This document shows positions 35,652-44,430 of a DNA stretch of 64,000 nt, one piece after another (within the stretch, counting starts at the first letter, position 1; each line of letters opens with the position of its first letter). The stretch comes from Lentisphaerae bacterium GWF2_50_93. Its GTDB lineage: Bacteria > Verrucomicrobiota > Lentisphaeria > Victivallales > GWF2-50-93. Made by a program: the position numbers and the translations under genes. The notes under the pieces were generated by a model. It searched no databases. It worked only from the letters and a program-made list of their open reading frames with translations, and was not told the origin of the DNA. Where the stretch lies: contig MHBI01000020.1 of NCBI GenBank assembly GCA_001804815.1, positions 1-64,000 on the forward strand, written 5' to 3'.

Positions 35652-36425
35652 ATGAAAAGCACCTTTCTCAGACTTATTGCATCGGCCATAACCCTGTCCT
35701 GCCTGTCAACTCCGTTTTCTTCCCATGCTGAAGAGATTCAAGGCGCCAAGATGGAGGCGGCGGACTTCCTCAAGATTTCAAGACGCCCCCCCCTCGAGGA
35801 ATCATGGGCGAAAATGCAGGGGGAGATCTCCCACAAGCGTGGAACCGAGGATACGGTCAGGCACCCCATCTATCTCGGCCTGAGGTTCACTCCGGAACGC
35901 ACGCTTGCCCAGGTCGTCGCCAACAACAATGAATTCTATCTTATCGGACAGTCATATTCCGACAAGCCGGAAAGCACAAGCGTCATCGTGAACAGGCCGG
36001 AAAATGAAAAGTCCGTACTCGCCTATTGTGGAATACGTCCCGAGGATCTTACTCTCTCATTCATGTACTGGCCCTTCCAGAAGGAGATGAAGAGCGATGA
36101 GATAAGCAGTTTCCCGTGCCGCGTGTTCCAGCTCCAGAGTCCTGACAAGAAGGAATACGCGATCGTTTATATCAGCACGCAGTATTTCTTCCCGTTGAAG
36201 GTCGAATGGTTCAAGACCGGACAGGTTGAGAAGGACGGTGCCGACAGGACGCTTGAAATCAAGTCCTTCAAGAAGGATCCCAAGGAGGATTTCTGGCTCG
36301 TCAATACCCTCATGATATCCGGATCCGGATTCAAGACCAAGATCGATTTTACTGAAGCTTCAGCAGGTTACACGAAGAACGGCATCCCGCAGGATCTCTT
36401 CCAGAAAACTCCGGATGGCAAATAA
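35652..36425 (+). CDS. exported protein, DUF1571/LolA-like
   Basis: A 257-residue protein with a signal peptide (SAITLSCLSTPFSSHA), 4 bases after the lon stop and so probably cotranscribed with it. The mature part is beta-rich, with aromatic strands such as EEFYLIGQSYS-type segments, YAIVYISTQYFFPLKVEWFKTG and LEIKSFKKDPKEDFWLVNTLMISG. This resembles the half-barrel of LolA/DUF1571 outer-membrane lipoprotein-sorting-like proteins. The assignment is tentative. Confidence 0.6.
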   Translation: MKSTFLRLIASAITLSCLSTPFSSHAEEIQGAKMEAADFLKISRRPPLEESWAKMQGEISHKRGTEDTVRHPIYLGLRFTPERTLAQVVANNNEFYLIGQSYSDKPESTSVIVNRPENEKSVLAYCGIRPEDLTLSFMYWPFQKEMKSDEISSFPCRVFQLQSPDKKEYAIVYISTQYFFPLKVEWFKTGQVEKDGADRTLEIKSFKKDPKEDFWLVNTLMISGSGFKTKIDFTEASAGYTKNGIPQDLFQKTPDGK

Positions 36426-36579
36426 AACCGCTACAGTTACATCCGATGAAGCATTCAAGAAGGCGTTTGCATCCCTCTAATGAAAAAGAATGAACTTATG
36501 AGTAAAACAGTCCTATAGCTTGAACCGGCGTAACAGATATGTTACCTTATGCCCTAAAGAAAACTAAAGAAGGATTGGG

Positions 36580-36909
36580 ATGTACCAGTTTTTCTATTAT
36601 AACGAAAGAGTAAAGAAGGAAATCGACTCCCTGCCTCCGGGGATATATGCGTCATTTGCACGAATACGCGGCCTGATGATAAAGCACGGCCCTGATATTG
36701 GATTGCCACATACAAGGCCATTCGGAGAAGGGCTCTTTGAAATCAGAGCACATGGGGCGGAAGGCATATGCAGGATTTTCTACTGTACGATGTCAGCAGG
36801 GAGAATCATCCTTCTGCACTCGTTCGTTAAAAAGACACACCAAACACCAGCCAGGGAGCTGGCAAAAGCTAAAAAAAGATTAAGAGAGGTGAAATATGCA
36901 TGGAGATAA
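36580..36909 (+). CDS. higB: RelE/HigB-type toxin
   Basis: A 109-residue protein of the Gp49/HigB-like RelE superfamily, mRNA interferases acting on ribosomes. It has FYYNERVKKEIDSLPPG, LPHTRPFGEGLFEIRAHGAEGICRIFY, and IILLHSFVKKTHQTPARELAKAKKR. Unusually for TA loci, but typically for higBA, the toxin gene comes first. It overlaps the antitoxin gene by 14 bases. Confidence 0.88.
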   Translation: MYQFFYYNERVKKEIDSLPPGIYASFARIRGLMIKHGPDIGLPHTRPFGEGLFEIRAHGAEGICRIFYCTMSAGRIILLHSFVKKTHQTPARELAKAKKRLREVKYAWR

Positions 36910-37216
36910 ATTCAGTCCGATATACTGTGACCACGAGAATGAGCTTGAAAAAAAGCTGAAAAAAGAGGATTTCAGGAAAGCTTATGAGGCGCTTGAGGAG
37001 GAATTCACGCTCGTCAAATCACTTCTCAGGGCCAGGGAAAAGGCGCATATGACACAAAATCAGGTTGCCGAACGCATGGGTACGCTTCGTCCAGCAGTGG
37101 CCAGGATCGAATCAATAGGTTTCAGGAAAGTGCCATCCCCTTCCTTCAACACGTTGAAACGTTATGCACATGCCGTTGGATGCAAACTCGAAGTCAAGCT
37201 TGTCGCCGCTAAATAA
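36896..37216 (+). CDS. higA: HigA-type XRE antitoxin
   Basis: A 106-residue protein with a helix-turn-helix near the C-terminus (AREKAHMTQNQVAERMGTLRPAVARIES). It would neutralise HigB and repress the operon. The N-terminal ~45 residues are charged and helical. It ends 7 bases before the cobalamin fusion gene, so the TA pair may now drive or be cotranscribed with that gene. Confidence 0.88.
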   Translation: MHGDKFSPIYCDHENELEKKLKKEDFRKAYEALEEEFTLVKSLLRAREKAHMTQNQVAERMGTLRPAVARIESIGFRKVPSPSFNTLKRYAHAVGCKLEVKLVAAK

Positions 37217-37223
37217 TCCTATA

Positions 37224-39932
37224 ATGAAAAACAAATCTGTCAGCAAAGACATCCACGGCGGAAACCTGAAACTGATTCTGAAAAATCTCGGACTCAGGAA
37301 CTCGCCAGAAATAATCGCCGACTTCAGCGTGAACATCAATCCCGCAGGCTCTCCGCTCCAGGCAAGCCGAATGCTCATGTCGGCGGACCAGAAGACCATT
37401 TCCGACTATCCGGACATCTATGCGGACAATGCCGCCTCAGCGCTGGCTGAAGCACATTGTCTTCCAGCATCTTCAACCATCGTCGGCAACGGCTCCACAG
37501 AACTATTCTCCCTCGTCATCCAGTCGTTGAAACCTGCGAAAATCGCATGGATCTCCCCGTGCTACAGCGGATATTCCGAGATATGTTCGGCACACGGCAT
37601 CGAAGGCGAGGCATGTGGTTTTTCAAAACCCGGAAACAATTTCAAAATATCCATCGGACACCTTTCAAATTCAGACGCCGACATGTTCTTCCTCTGCACT
37701 CCGAACAATCCGACCGGTGCTGTCATCGACAAAGGAGAAATCCTTGCCTTCGCCTCCAAGCATCCGAATAAGTTTCTCGTGGTTGATGAATCCTTCATGG
37801 ATTTTCTTCCGTCCGGAAGAAAATCCCTCTTCACTGAAAAGCTCCCCGACAACGTCATTGCAGTTAAATCCCTGACAAAATTCTTTTCACTCGCCGGCAT
37901 CAGGATAGGAATGCTCTACGCTTCAACCAGAACTCTTGCGAAGATCGCAAAGGCGAGACTGCCATGGAGCGTCAACGGATTCGCGCAGAAAATCATCCCC
38001 CTGCTCTATTCCGACCAAAAACACATCGAGGATTCAAGAAAACTTGTCTGCGGACTTCGCAAGGGATTTTCTGCGGACCTCGCAAAAATATCCGGATTGA
38101 AAGTCTATCCGTCCCACGCGAACTTCCTGCTCTGCGAAATTCGCAGGCCGAAGATGGACGCTGATAAGCTGCAGGCAGAACTCCTGAAGCGCGGAATCCT
38201 GATTCGTTCGTGTTCAAAATGGAATGGACTCGGCCCGAACTTCTTCCGCCTCGCCGTCCTCGACCGAGACTCCAATAATTCTTTAATCTCTGCAATGAAT
38301 TCCATCTTCAATTCTAAAATCTCCAAATCTCCAAACCTCAAAATCTCCAAATCTCCAATCATGGTCGTCGGTACAGGTTCAGGTTCCGGAAAGAGCCTTC
38401 TTGTCAGCGCGCTCTGCAGATATTTCGTGAGGAAGGGACTCCGCGTCGCACCGTTCAAGGCGCAGAACATGTCGCTGAATTCCTTCGTGACGAAGGAAGG
38501 CGGGGAAATGGGCCGCGCTCAGGTTGTCCAGGCAAAGGCCGCGAAGATCGAACCGCACACCGACATGAATCCCGTCCTCCTGAAACCTACCGGCGATGCC
38601 GGCTCGCAGCTGATCGTCAACGGCAAGGCGACATGCAATGTCACCGCGAAATCCTACTACGAGGAGAAGTGCGAACTTCGCAAGGATGCGTTCAAGGCGT
38701 TCGACCGCCTCGCCGCGAAATTTGACCTTATAATACTGGAAGGCGCCGGAAGCCCTGCCGAAATAAACCTGCAGGACAAGGATTTCGTCAACATGGCGAT
38801 GGCCGAACATGCGAAGGCGAAGACAATACTTGTGGCAGACATCGACAAGGGCGGAGTTTTTGCATCGATATATGGAACAATTATGCTGATCCCTCCTGCC
38901 CAGAGGAAATTCATCGCCGGTGTAGTCATAAATAAGTTCAGGGGTGATGTATCCCTGCTAAAACCAGGCATCGACGAAATTGAAAAGCTCACCGGCGTAC
39001 CAGTCCTAGGCGTTCTCCCCTACATCAAGGACCTCCGCATCGAGGAGGAAGATTCACTTGGACTGGAAGATAGAAAACAGAGGTCAGTAATCAGATGTCA
39101 GCGGTCAGTTGGAAAAAAGGAAGAAGCTGAAATCCGTGGACAGAATACAGACCGCAGACCACAGACCACTCTTGACCTAGCAGTAGTCCGACTCCCCAGA
39201 ATCAGCAACTACACGGATTTCCTGACTTTTGAAACACTCGACAAGATCCATGTGAGATACGTCGAACGTCCGGACGACCTCGGTTCGCCAGACATAATTT
39301 TCATCCCGGGCTCGAAAAACACCTGTTCGGACATGCAGTTCCTTCGGGAATCGGGGTTTGAAATTAAAATAAAGGAAGCCCGCAAATCAGGAATTCCGGT
39401 TTTCGGGATCTGCGGCGGGTATCAGATGCTCGGAGAAAAGATCTCCGATCCCCACCGCGTTGAAGGCGGTGCTCCATCCATCAAAGGCCTCGGGCTCCTG
39501 CCGGTCGAGACAGTACTCGAGAAGATGAAGGAGCTCTCACAAGTTTCAGGGCAGGTAAAGATGCCACTGCCTTTCGCCAATTCCGGAACTCCGTTCACAG
39601 GTTACGAGATACACATGGGCAGGACTTCTCCTTTGAAACCTGGCACTTCCAATCCATTCGTACTGAGAATAACCAGGAAACTCGGCAAGGAATTTTCAGG
39701 TGTTGACGGAACCGTTTCAGGCGACGGACTTGTTTTCGGGACTTATATCCACGGAATATTCGACATGCAGGAAATGCGGGATTCGCTGATAATATGGCTC
39801 TGTTCGAGGAAAGGCATTGACGCGTCAAAGATAATCCTAGGCGGCTCACATGATCCCGAACCGGTCTTCGAGAAGCTTGCAGACATGGTCGGAAAACATC
39901 TTGATTTAAGCCAATTGCAAAACTCTGAATAA
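37224..39932 (+). CDS. cobC-cobQ: fused CobC-like aminotransferase and cobyric acid synthase CobQ
   Basis: A 902-residue fusion. Residues ~1-365 resemble PLP-dependent threonine-phosphate decarboxylase (DIHGGNLKL, CTPNNPTGAV, VVDESFMDFLPSG, KSLTKFFSLAGIRIG with the PLP lysine). Residues ~380-902 are CobQ/CbiP: VVGTGSGSGKS at ~381, then a glutaminase half with FGICGGYQML (nucleophile Cys) and GTYIHGIFD. The linker (38311-38360) is a run of ATCTCCAA words. ATG at 38361 could start a free-standing 523-residue CobQ. A second insertion of ~35 residues (39067-39172) is GTCAG/CAGACC words read in frame. The start at 37224 fits the family. Confidence 0.9.
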   Translation: MKNKSVSKDIHGGNLKLILKNLGLRNSPEIIADFSVNINPAGSPLQASRMLMSADQKTISDYPDIYADNAASALAEAHCLPASSTIVGNGSTELFSLVIQSLKPAKIAWISPCYSGYSEICSAHGIEGEACGFSKPGNNFKISIGHLSNSDADMFFLCTPNNPTGAVIDKGEILAFASKHPNKFLVVDESFMDFLPSGRKSLFTEKLPDNVIAVKSLTKFFSLAGIRIGMLYASTRTLAKIAKARLPWSVNGFAQKIIPLLYSDQKHIEDSRKLVCGLRKGFSADLAKISGLKVYPSHANFLLCEIRRPKMDADKLQAELLKRGILIRSCSKWNGLGPNFFRLAVLDRDSNNSLISAMNSIFNSKISKSPNLKISKSPIMVVGTGSGSGKSLLVSALCRYFVRKGLRVAPFKAQNMSLNSFVTKEGGEMGRAQVVQAKAAKIEPHTDMNPVLLKPTGDAGSQLIVNGKATCNVTAKSYYEEKCELRKDAFKAFDRLAAKFDLIILEGAGSPAEINLQDKDFVNMAMAEHAKAKTILVADIDKGGVFASIYGTIMLIPPAQRKFIAGVVINKFRGDVSLLKPGIDEIEKLTGVPVLGVLPYIKDLRIEEEDSLGLEDRKQRSVIRCQRSVGKKEEAEIRGQNTDRRPQTTLDLAVVRLPRISNYTDFLTFETLDKIHVRYVERPDDLGSPDIIFIPGSKNTCSDMQFLRESGFEIKIKEARKSGIPVFGICGGYQMLGEKISDPHRVEGGAPSIKGLGLLPVETVLEKMKELSQVSGQVKMPLPFANSGTPFTGYEIHMGRTSPLKPGTSNPFVLRITRKLGKEFSGVDGTVSGDGLVFGTYIHGIFDMQEMRDSLIIWLCSRKGIDASKIILGGSHDPEPVFEKLADMVGKHLDLSQLQNSE
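38311..38360 (+). repeat. ATCTCCAA word repeat forming the CobC-CobQ linker
   Basis: Five or so copies of AATCTCC/AAATCTCCAA, in frame, encoding SKISKSPNLKISKSP between the two enzyme domains. Confidence 0.8.
39067..39172 (+). repeat. in-frame word repeat inside the cobQ part
   Basis: GTCAGTAATCAGATGTCAGCGGTCAG followed by CAGACCGCAGACCACAGACC-type words. They encode ~35 polar residues at a surface position between IEEEDSLGLE and LDLAVVRLPRISN, where ordinary CobQ proteins have a short loop. Confidence 0.75.
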
Positions 39933-39971
39933 CTTGAATGCGGGCAAGTGAAAACCTTTTAAAAAAAGGTT
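39909..39971 (+). repeat. cobQ 3' end: first copy of direct repeat, with terminator
   Basis: The last codons and downstream sequence of cobQ (AGCCAATTGCAAAACTC..AATAACTTGAATGCG..GAAAAC.TTTTAA) recur as a diverged ~55-base copy at 43203-43260, and its first 17 bases recur exactly at 41850-41866. AACCTTTT-aaa-AAAAGGTT (39953-39971) is a plausible terminator. Confidence 0.7.
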
Positions 39972-40091
39972 ATTCCCTTCCCCGCACCCCAACCTGTTTG
40001 CATTGGGGAATGTTTCTCGAAATCATACTCAAAATCGCCGATTCATTGGTACATCTTGTGTATCTATAGTTCCTCAACGAATACGAACCTC

Positions 40092-40757
40092 TCAATGTTT
40101 CTGTAATCCTCCAATTCCAATTCGCATGTTCCCAGAAAAAGCGATATAGACGTGTGTATCGTAGAATCGAAATACCCAAGCAGAGTCGGTAGGATTACTC
40201 TGCGAGAGGCCATATTTATACTCAAACACACCTGGCCATGATCGTTTTCCATTCTGTGTGGCCGAATGAATAGATGGGAGGTCCACGTACTCAGTGTCGT
40301 ATCGTGGACATTCAATCGAAACAGATGCTGCTAATGGCGACCCAATTTCAAACCAGTACAGTCCACGGACACACTTCGCAATTAGGTTAACAACACGCTC
40401 CCAGTTCCCTTCGATTGTTATAATGCTTCCAACCTGAACCCCTTCCGCATTGGCCAAATTACCCATTCGCAGACTCTTCTCAATGGTCGCTTGTAGCAGC
40501 GGACTCCGATCTAGGCCTCGCTTGACTTTGGCCCAGAATTCCGGTTCATCCCTCTCGATGGCTGCACCTGTAAATTGAAAAAGGCCTCGGAAATAATCTT
40601 CGTCTTTTTGAAATCCTTTATTACAATCAAGACAGGAAGGAACCGTAACCAAGTTTGAAGGCTTAGGATTTGGAAACATCTGTACTGGAGGGACGTGATC
40701 ATTCGTTATTCCTGGCCCCATGCCACAGTAAATACATGTATAATTTTTATATTTCAT
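40092..40757 (-). CDS. HNH-endonuclease-like protein
   Basis: A 221-residue protein starting MKYKNYTCIYCGMGPGITNDHVPPVQMF. The CxxC knuckle, NDHVPP and a second knuckle in PSCLDCNKGFQKDEDYF form an HNH/zinc-ribbon nuclease-like head. The remaining ~150 residues are of unknown fold. Base use is more AT-rich than in neighbouring metabolic genes. It lies in an island between cobCQ and cbiB, suggesting transfer. It may be a defence-type or selfish nuclease; no partner gene is recognised. Confidence 0.7.
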   Translation of the reverse strand: MKYKNYTCIYCGMGPGITNDHVPPVQMFPNPKPSNLVTVPSCLDCNKGFQKDEDYFRGLFQFTGAAIERDEPEFWAKVKRGLDRSPLLQATIEKSLRMGNLANAEGVQVGSIITIEGNWERVVNLIAKCVRGLYWFEIGSPLAASVSIECPRYDTEYVDLPSIHSATQNGKRSWPGVFEYKYGLSQSNPTDSAWVFRFYDTHVYIAFSGNMRIGIGGLQKH

Positions 40758-40914
40758 ATCATCATATATAACGTTGACAGAGAGGACGCAAGCATGCACT
40801 CAGACGAATTATTCGGCACTTTTAATCTAGATCACACCAAGCACTCACAAAAATCTTTCCTTGTACATAATAGAAGTACGACCGGTGTTTTTAACATTCA
40901 AGTGCTTGCGCGCT

Positions 40915-41745
40915 TTAATCTTTTCTCTTCTTGAACCTCAAACAGGCCACTAATATCACAGCCAACAACCCCATAGAAACTGCACTAACAGTAGCTTTTG
41001 CGAATATTTTGCCCCAATCCATACCGCGCCCGCCTAACGAGAATAATTGTGCTCCAGGATTGCTATCAATAATCATATCTGTCCAAGCTTTTGAAGCATC
41101 TCGGGTCCACTCTAAATCATTTTGCGATCCATAACAGTATAGAAACAGGATCTTACCTGATACGTTTATAAAAGTGGCTGTTGCAGAAAGAACCTTTTTT
41201 TCCTTTGATCCTTTAACTGAAGCTCCACAATTTGCATATATTGAATAGGAAAAGATATTATCTGTTTCATAGTGCGGATCAAGGGGTATCGCCTGAGAAA
41301 CTTGGAGGGCTAAATCAACATCAAACTCTTTACTAATTCCTTTGCTCAACTTTTCCATTAAGGCCGGGAGCTGCGATTCTACCGACTTGAAAATATCTTT
41401 ATTCTGTTGCTTCGTAATGCTCTTAAGTTCCGCAAAGTCCTTAGAACCTACAAGCATTTCTTTCAACTCTTTATTAACCTTGAGAATACAGTAACGCTCA
41501 AGTGATGGAATTTTCCCTACCATCGCAACCGGAATATCTGATTCTGAAATGTAGCATGCCAATTGATCATTCACCGGATCTGACATCTGTAGGCTCAGCC
41601 TATATACCGCATCCATTTGCTGTGTAATCCGTGAGAAGCCCTTAGGCGAAGGAACATCAAGTTCCTTTCCGCCTATGGAAAAAGTATCTGCATAAAGAGA
41701 GCCAGCGAAAAAAAGTAGAAGCGTGATAGTTAGGATGTTCTTCAT
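40915..41745 (-). CDS. signal-peptide and C-terminal-anchor protein, unknown
   Basis: A 276-residue protein with a signal peptide (MKNILTITLLLFFAGSLYA) and a C-terminal membrane helix (AVSMGLLAVILVACLRF) followed by KKRKD. The ~220-residue extracytoplasmic domain is of no family known to me. It resembles the architecture of bacterial surface or periplasmic proteins held at the inner membrane. It is AT-rich, in the same island as the HNH gene. A longer start at 41784 is possible. Confidence 0.6.
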   Translation of the reverse strand: MKNILTITLLLFFAGSLYADTFSIGGKELDVPSPKGFSRITQQMDAVYRLSLQMSDPVNDQLACYISESDIPVAMVGKIPSLERYCILKVNKELKEMLVGSKDFAELKSITKQQNKDIFKSVESQLPALMEKLSKGISKEFDVDLALQVSQAIPLDPHYETDNIFSYSIYANCGASVKGSKEKKVLSATATFINVSGKILFLYCYGSQNDLEWTRDASKAWTDMIIDSNPGAQLFSLGGRGMDWGKIFAKATVSAVSMGLLAVILVACLRFKKRKD

Positions 41746-42122
41746 TTCATCTTCCTTGAACTCAATAAAGCTATTATTCATCATTCCTGCATATTAGTTA
41801 TACACTAATTGCGGAAGCGATGGAATTCCATGAAGAGACAAAATAAATGAGCCAATTGCAAAACTCATCCGCCGCAGCGGACAAGAATTCAGTAGTCAGC
41901 GGTCTACTACGGTGGCCGCAGTTTTATCAAAATGAAACTGCCAAGAAAAGAACACGCTAAAGCCGTGAACACCAACGGCAGTTTCAAAGGATGAGAATTA
42001 AGAATTAAACTTGAACTCAAATCCAAATTATTATGACTCCTGACTACTGAATTTACTTCGTACCGTCACTTCGTTCGGGTTGCTGACTACTTTTGGAATT
42101 GGCTCGGTGTATTCCAACATTA
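41746..42122. repeat. intergenic repeats in the island
   Basis: The second short copy of the cobQ-end repeat is at 41850-41866. ATTCAGTAGTCAGCGGTC (41888-41904) is inverted against words at ~42033-42050. CTACGGTGG.CGCAGTTTTATCA (41907-41929) matches the block at 6915-6940. AAACTGCC/GGCAGTTT encloses 41933-41985. No gene is seen. Confidence 0.6.
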
Positions 42123-43151
42123 TTATTTCTTCTTAATCACTGCAATGCCCTTGGGAGTGATTCTGTATTTCTGCAATCTGCTGTTTGGCTTGTCAGGTAT
42201 TGTCATTTCAATTAGACCCTGGAATACTGCCGGCTGTTGATAGTGCTCCCGGAAATGCTTCTCGTCCTTCAGGCCAAGAATTTTTTGAATCTGCTTCCGG
42301 GTCATTTCTCCATTGATTGCGGAAAGCATCTTTTTGACTTCGGGGGCGACTTCAGGGGCTACTTCGGGGGTGCTCCGCGTTTCTACTGCACCAAGCACCA
42401 TTTTCAACATGAACTCAACAAAAACTGATGATTCGGCATTTGCCGTGCTTTTATTCAAAGCGTCATAATATTCTGCCTGATGTTCATAGACAAGACTTTC
42501 AACAGGGATAGTGGAAAACAGAGGATTCCATTTATTGAGTATCAAAGTCTGCCAGAGCCGCCCCATTCTGCCATTGCCGTCTTCAAAAGGATGGATGAAC
42601 TCGAATTCGTAATGAAAAACCGAACTGGCAATCAACGGATGCTGGTCGGTTGTTTTCAACCAATTCAAAAGACTCACCATAAGATACTCGACACGATCGG
42701 CAGGAGGAGCCATATGGACAACCGCGTTTCCCGCCATGACACCTACTCCACCGGTCCTGAACGCTCCCGGACGATCAAGCAGGGCTGACATCAAAATACT
42801 GTGGGCCGACAAGAGATCAGCTTTTGAATAGGGATCCCATTCCGTCAATTCCTCATAGGCCTTTATTGCATTGCGAACTTCCTGGATTTCACGCGGAGGC
42901 GCCAGCACCCGCTTGCCTTCCAATATTGCCGTAATCTGCGCTTCGGTAAGAGTGTTGCCTTCGATCGCCAGAGATCCCTGGATTGTCCGGATGCGGTTGC
43001 TACGTCGCAAACGCAGATTATCTGGAACGTCATCAAGCACCGCAAGTCGGCCTAGTCTCTGCGAAATTTCAGCGACAAGCGTAACTATTGCGGAGGAGAT
43101 ATTAAACGGTGGGACATAGCCTGATTTGATTTTTGCCACAGCCATACGCAT
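42123..43151 (-). CDS. fic: Fic family protein (class II, N-terminal inhibitory helix)
   Basis: A 342-residue protein. The Fic motif is HPFEDGNGRMGR, the active site of AMP- or other nucleotide transfer onto target proteins. The N-terminal inhibitory helix motif S-x3-E-G-N is present in GSLAIEGNTLTEAQ, indicating self-inhibition. The C-terminus (~265-342) has an EVAPEVAPEV linker and a winged-helix-like domain (MTRKQIQKILGLKDEKHFREHY...YRITPKG), as in many Fic proteins with Fic_N/DUF4172-type heads. A start two codons downstream (43145) is equally possible. Confidence 0.92.
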   Translation of the reverse strand: MRMAVAKIKSGYVPPFNISSAIVTLVAEISQRLGRLAVLDDVPDNLRLRRSNRIRTIQGSLAIEGNTLTEAQITAILEGKRVLAPPREIQEVRNAIKAYEELTEWDPYSKADLLSAHSILMSALLDRPGAFRTGGVGVMAGNAVVHMAPPADRVEYLMVSLLNWLKTTDQHPLIASSVFHYEFEFIHPFEDGNGRMGRLWQTLILNKWNPLFSTIPVESLVYEHQAEYYDALNKSTANAESSVFVEFMLKMVLGAVETRSTPEVAPEVAPEVKKMLSAINGEMTRKQIQKILGLKDEKHFREHYQQPAVFQGLIEMTIPDKPNSRLQKYRITPKGIAVIKKK

Positions 43152-43567
43152 CTCCTTAATATTAGTATAACAATGTACTATACCGCATCAAAAAGACAAT
43201 CGGCCAAGGCAACTGCAAAGCTCTTAATAACTTGAATGCGATGAAGGGAAAACATTTTAATGCCCCGATAAATTCCAAACTCCAAACAAAAAGCACAGCC
43301 CTTGCGGGCTTGACTACCAACAAAACGAATCTTAATTTGTTCGTAGTCAATGCCGCAAGGCATGTTCTTAGATTGTTTTTATGGCACACCAGCGACTGGG
43401 TGGCATAATGTTTGGCAAAGGAAGTGGAAAAGAAGAATGCCGACAGTTGCCAGCGATCCCAAAATACAATTTTCTATACGATAAACTTATCTTTTAATTT
43501 TTCACCGACATTCTTTTTGCCATAAAGTTAAATTTTTGCAAGATTTGCCTGTATCATGATTCCTCCA
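43152..43567. repeat. intergenic region with cobQ-end copy and cloverleaf copy C
   Basis: The diverged second copy of the cobQ 3' end is at 43203-43260. Cloverleaf element copy C, inverted, is at 43293-43367: AGCCC-ttgc-GGGCT, TTGACTAC...GTAGTCAA and ATGCC-gcaa-GGCAT. The remainder to 43567 shows nothing recognisable. Confidence 0.75.
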
Positions 43568-44278
43568 CTATTTCTCTCTGCTGGACTTGCGAAACAGGCG
43601 TTTAAGAGCAATTTTAGCGCGGGTCAGCGGTGTAAGCGGGCGACCTTCGTAGGCAAGGCGCATCTCAACATAAAACTGGGAAAAGTGTCGAAGCATGAAC
43701 TTAAAGAGTTCATCTTGTCCTTCCGTTTCGCCACGGCAAAGGTGGCAATGGCTGCCGATTGTGACAACTTGCACAGGCACCATCGCCTGGATGCCGTCCA
43801 GAGCTTCTAGATCCAGTGGACGCCGGGTCGCTTCAATTTCGATTTGCATGCTGGCGGCCCGAGCCTTGTGGCGGTCGCCTGCATATTCCTGATAACGCAT
43901 GCCGATCAGCTGGCGCCATTCGCGTTGATTTTCTTCGCTGATGCCCAAAGTCGCCAATTCACGGACATGGGCCTCGGGAATCTCGCCCGCCACCTGTTTG
44001 AGAAAAGGACGCATGTCATCGGGAATGTGCAAATCGGGCGCCTCAAGCGTAAGCATCTGCAAAGTCAGACCGGCAATCAGCAGCTCGTTGAATATCCGAT
44101 CATGCTCGGACACAGACAGAGCGTCAAAACGGGCGAGTCGGCAAAATTTCTTGTCCTTGAAAAGAGTAAAGGCCGATCCCGCTGCCGCCTTGGCAAGGCT
44201 GGCTGCCGTGGCGGTGGACATCTCCTTCATTGTTTCAAACGGTGGCAAGTCGCTATTCTGCATATCAGTTTTCCTCAT
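43568..44278 (-). CDS. unknown helical protein
   Basis: A 236-residue protein without signal or membrane segments. It is mainly helical: MSTATAASLAKAAAGSAFTLFKDKKFCRL, ELLIAGLTLQMLTLEAPDL, RHKARAASMQIEIEAT. One CHLC pair sits in GSHCHLCRGETEG, and the C-terminus is basic (KIALKRLFRKSSREK). I do not recognise it. Codon choice and GC look unlike the adjacent Fic and HNH genes, so the island is probably of mixed origin. Confidence 0.6.
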   Translation of the reverse strand: MRKTDMQNSDLPPFETMKEMSTATAASLAKAAAGSAFTLFKDKKFCRLARFDALSVSEHDRIFNELLIAGLTLQMLTLEAPDLHIPDDMRPFLKQVAGEIPEAHVRELATLGISEENQREWRQLIGMRYQEYAGDRHKARAASMQIEIEATRRPLDLEALDGIQAMVPVQVVTIGSHCHLCRGETEGQDELFKFMLRHFSQFYVEMRLAYEGRPLTPLTRAKIALKRLFRKSSREK

Positions 44279-44430
44279 TTTCGGGATGTTACTTCAAGCA
44301 TATTTGGAAGCTACGAGCATCATTGCTAATGTTCAAGAAAAAACGCTGTTTTAGTAGATTATTTGCTTTTCATTGCGTGTTAACATGGCATTTTTATTTT
44401 CTGCGTAGCATAAAATAAAAATTTAATATT

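Noticed and set aside
36426..37223. Cobalamin riboswitch upstream of the cobamide genes
   Set aside because: No B12-box-like sequence or typical leader length before cobCQ, cbiB or cobO; higBA abuts cobCQ.
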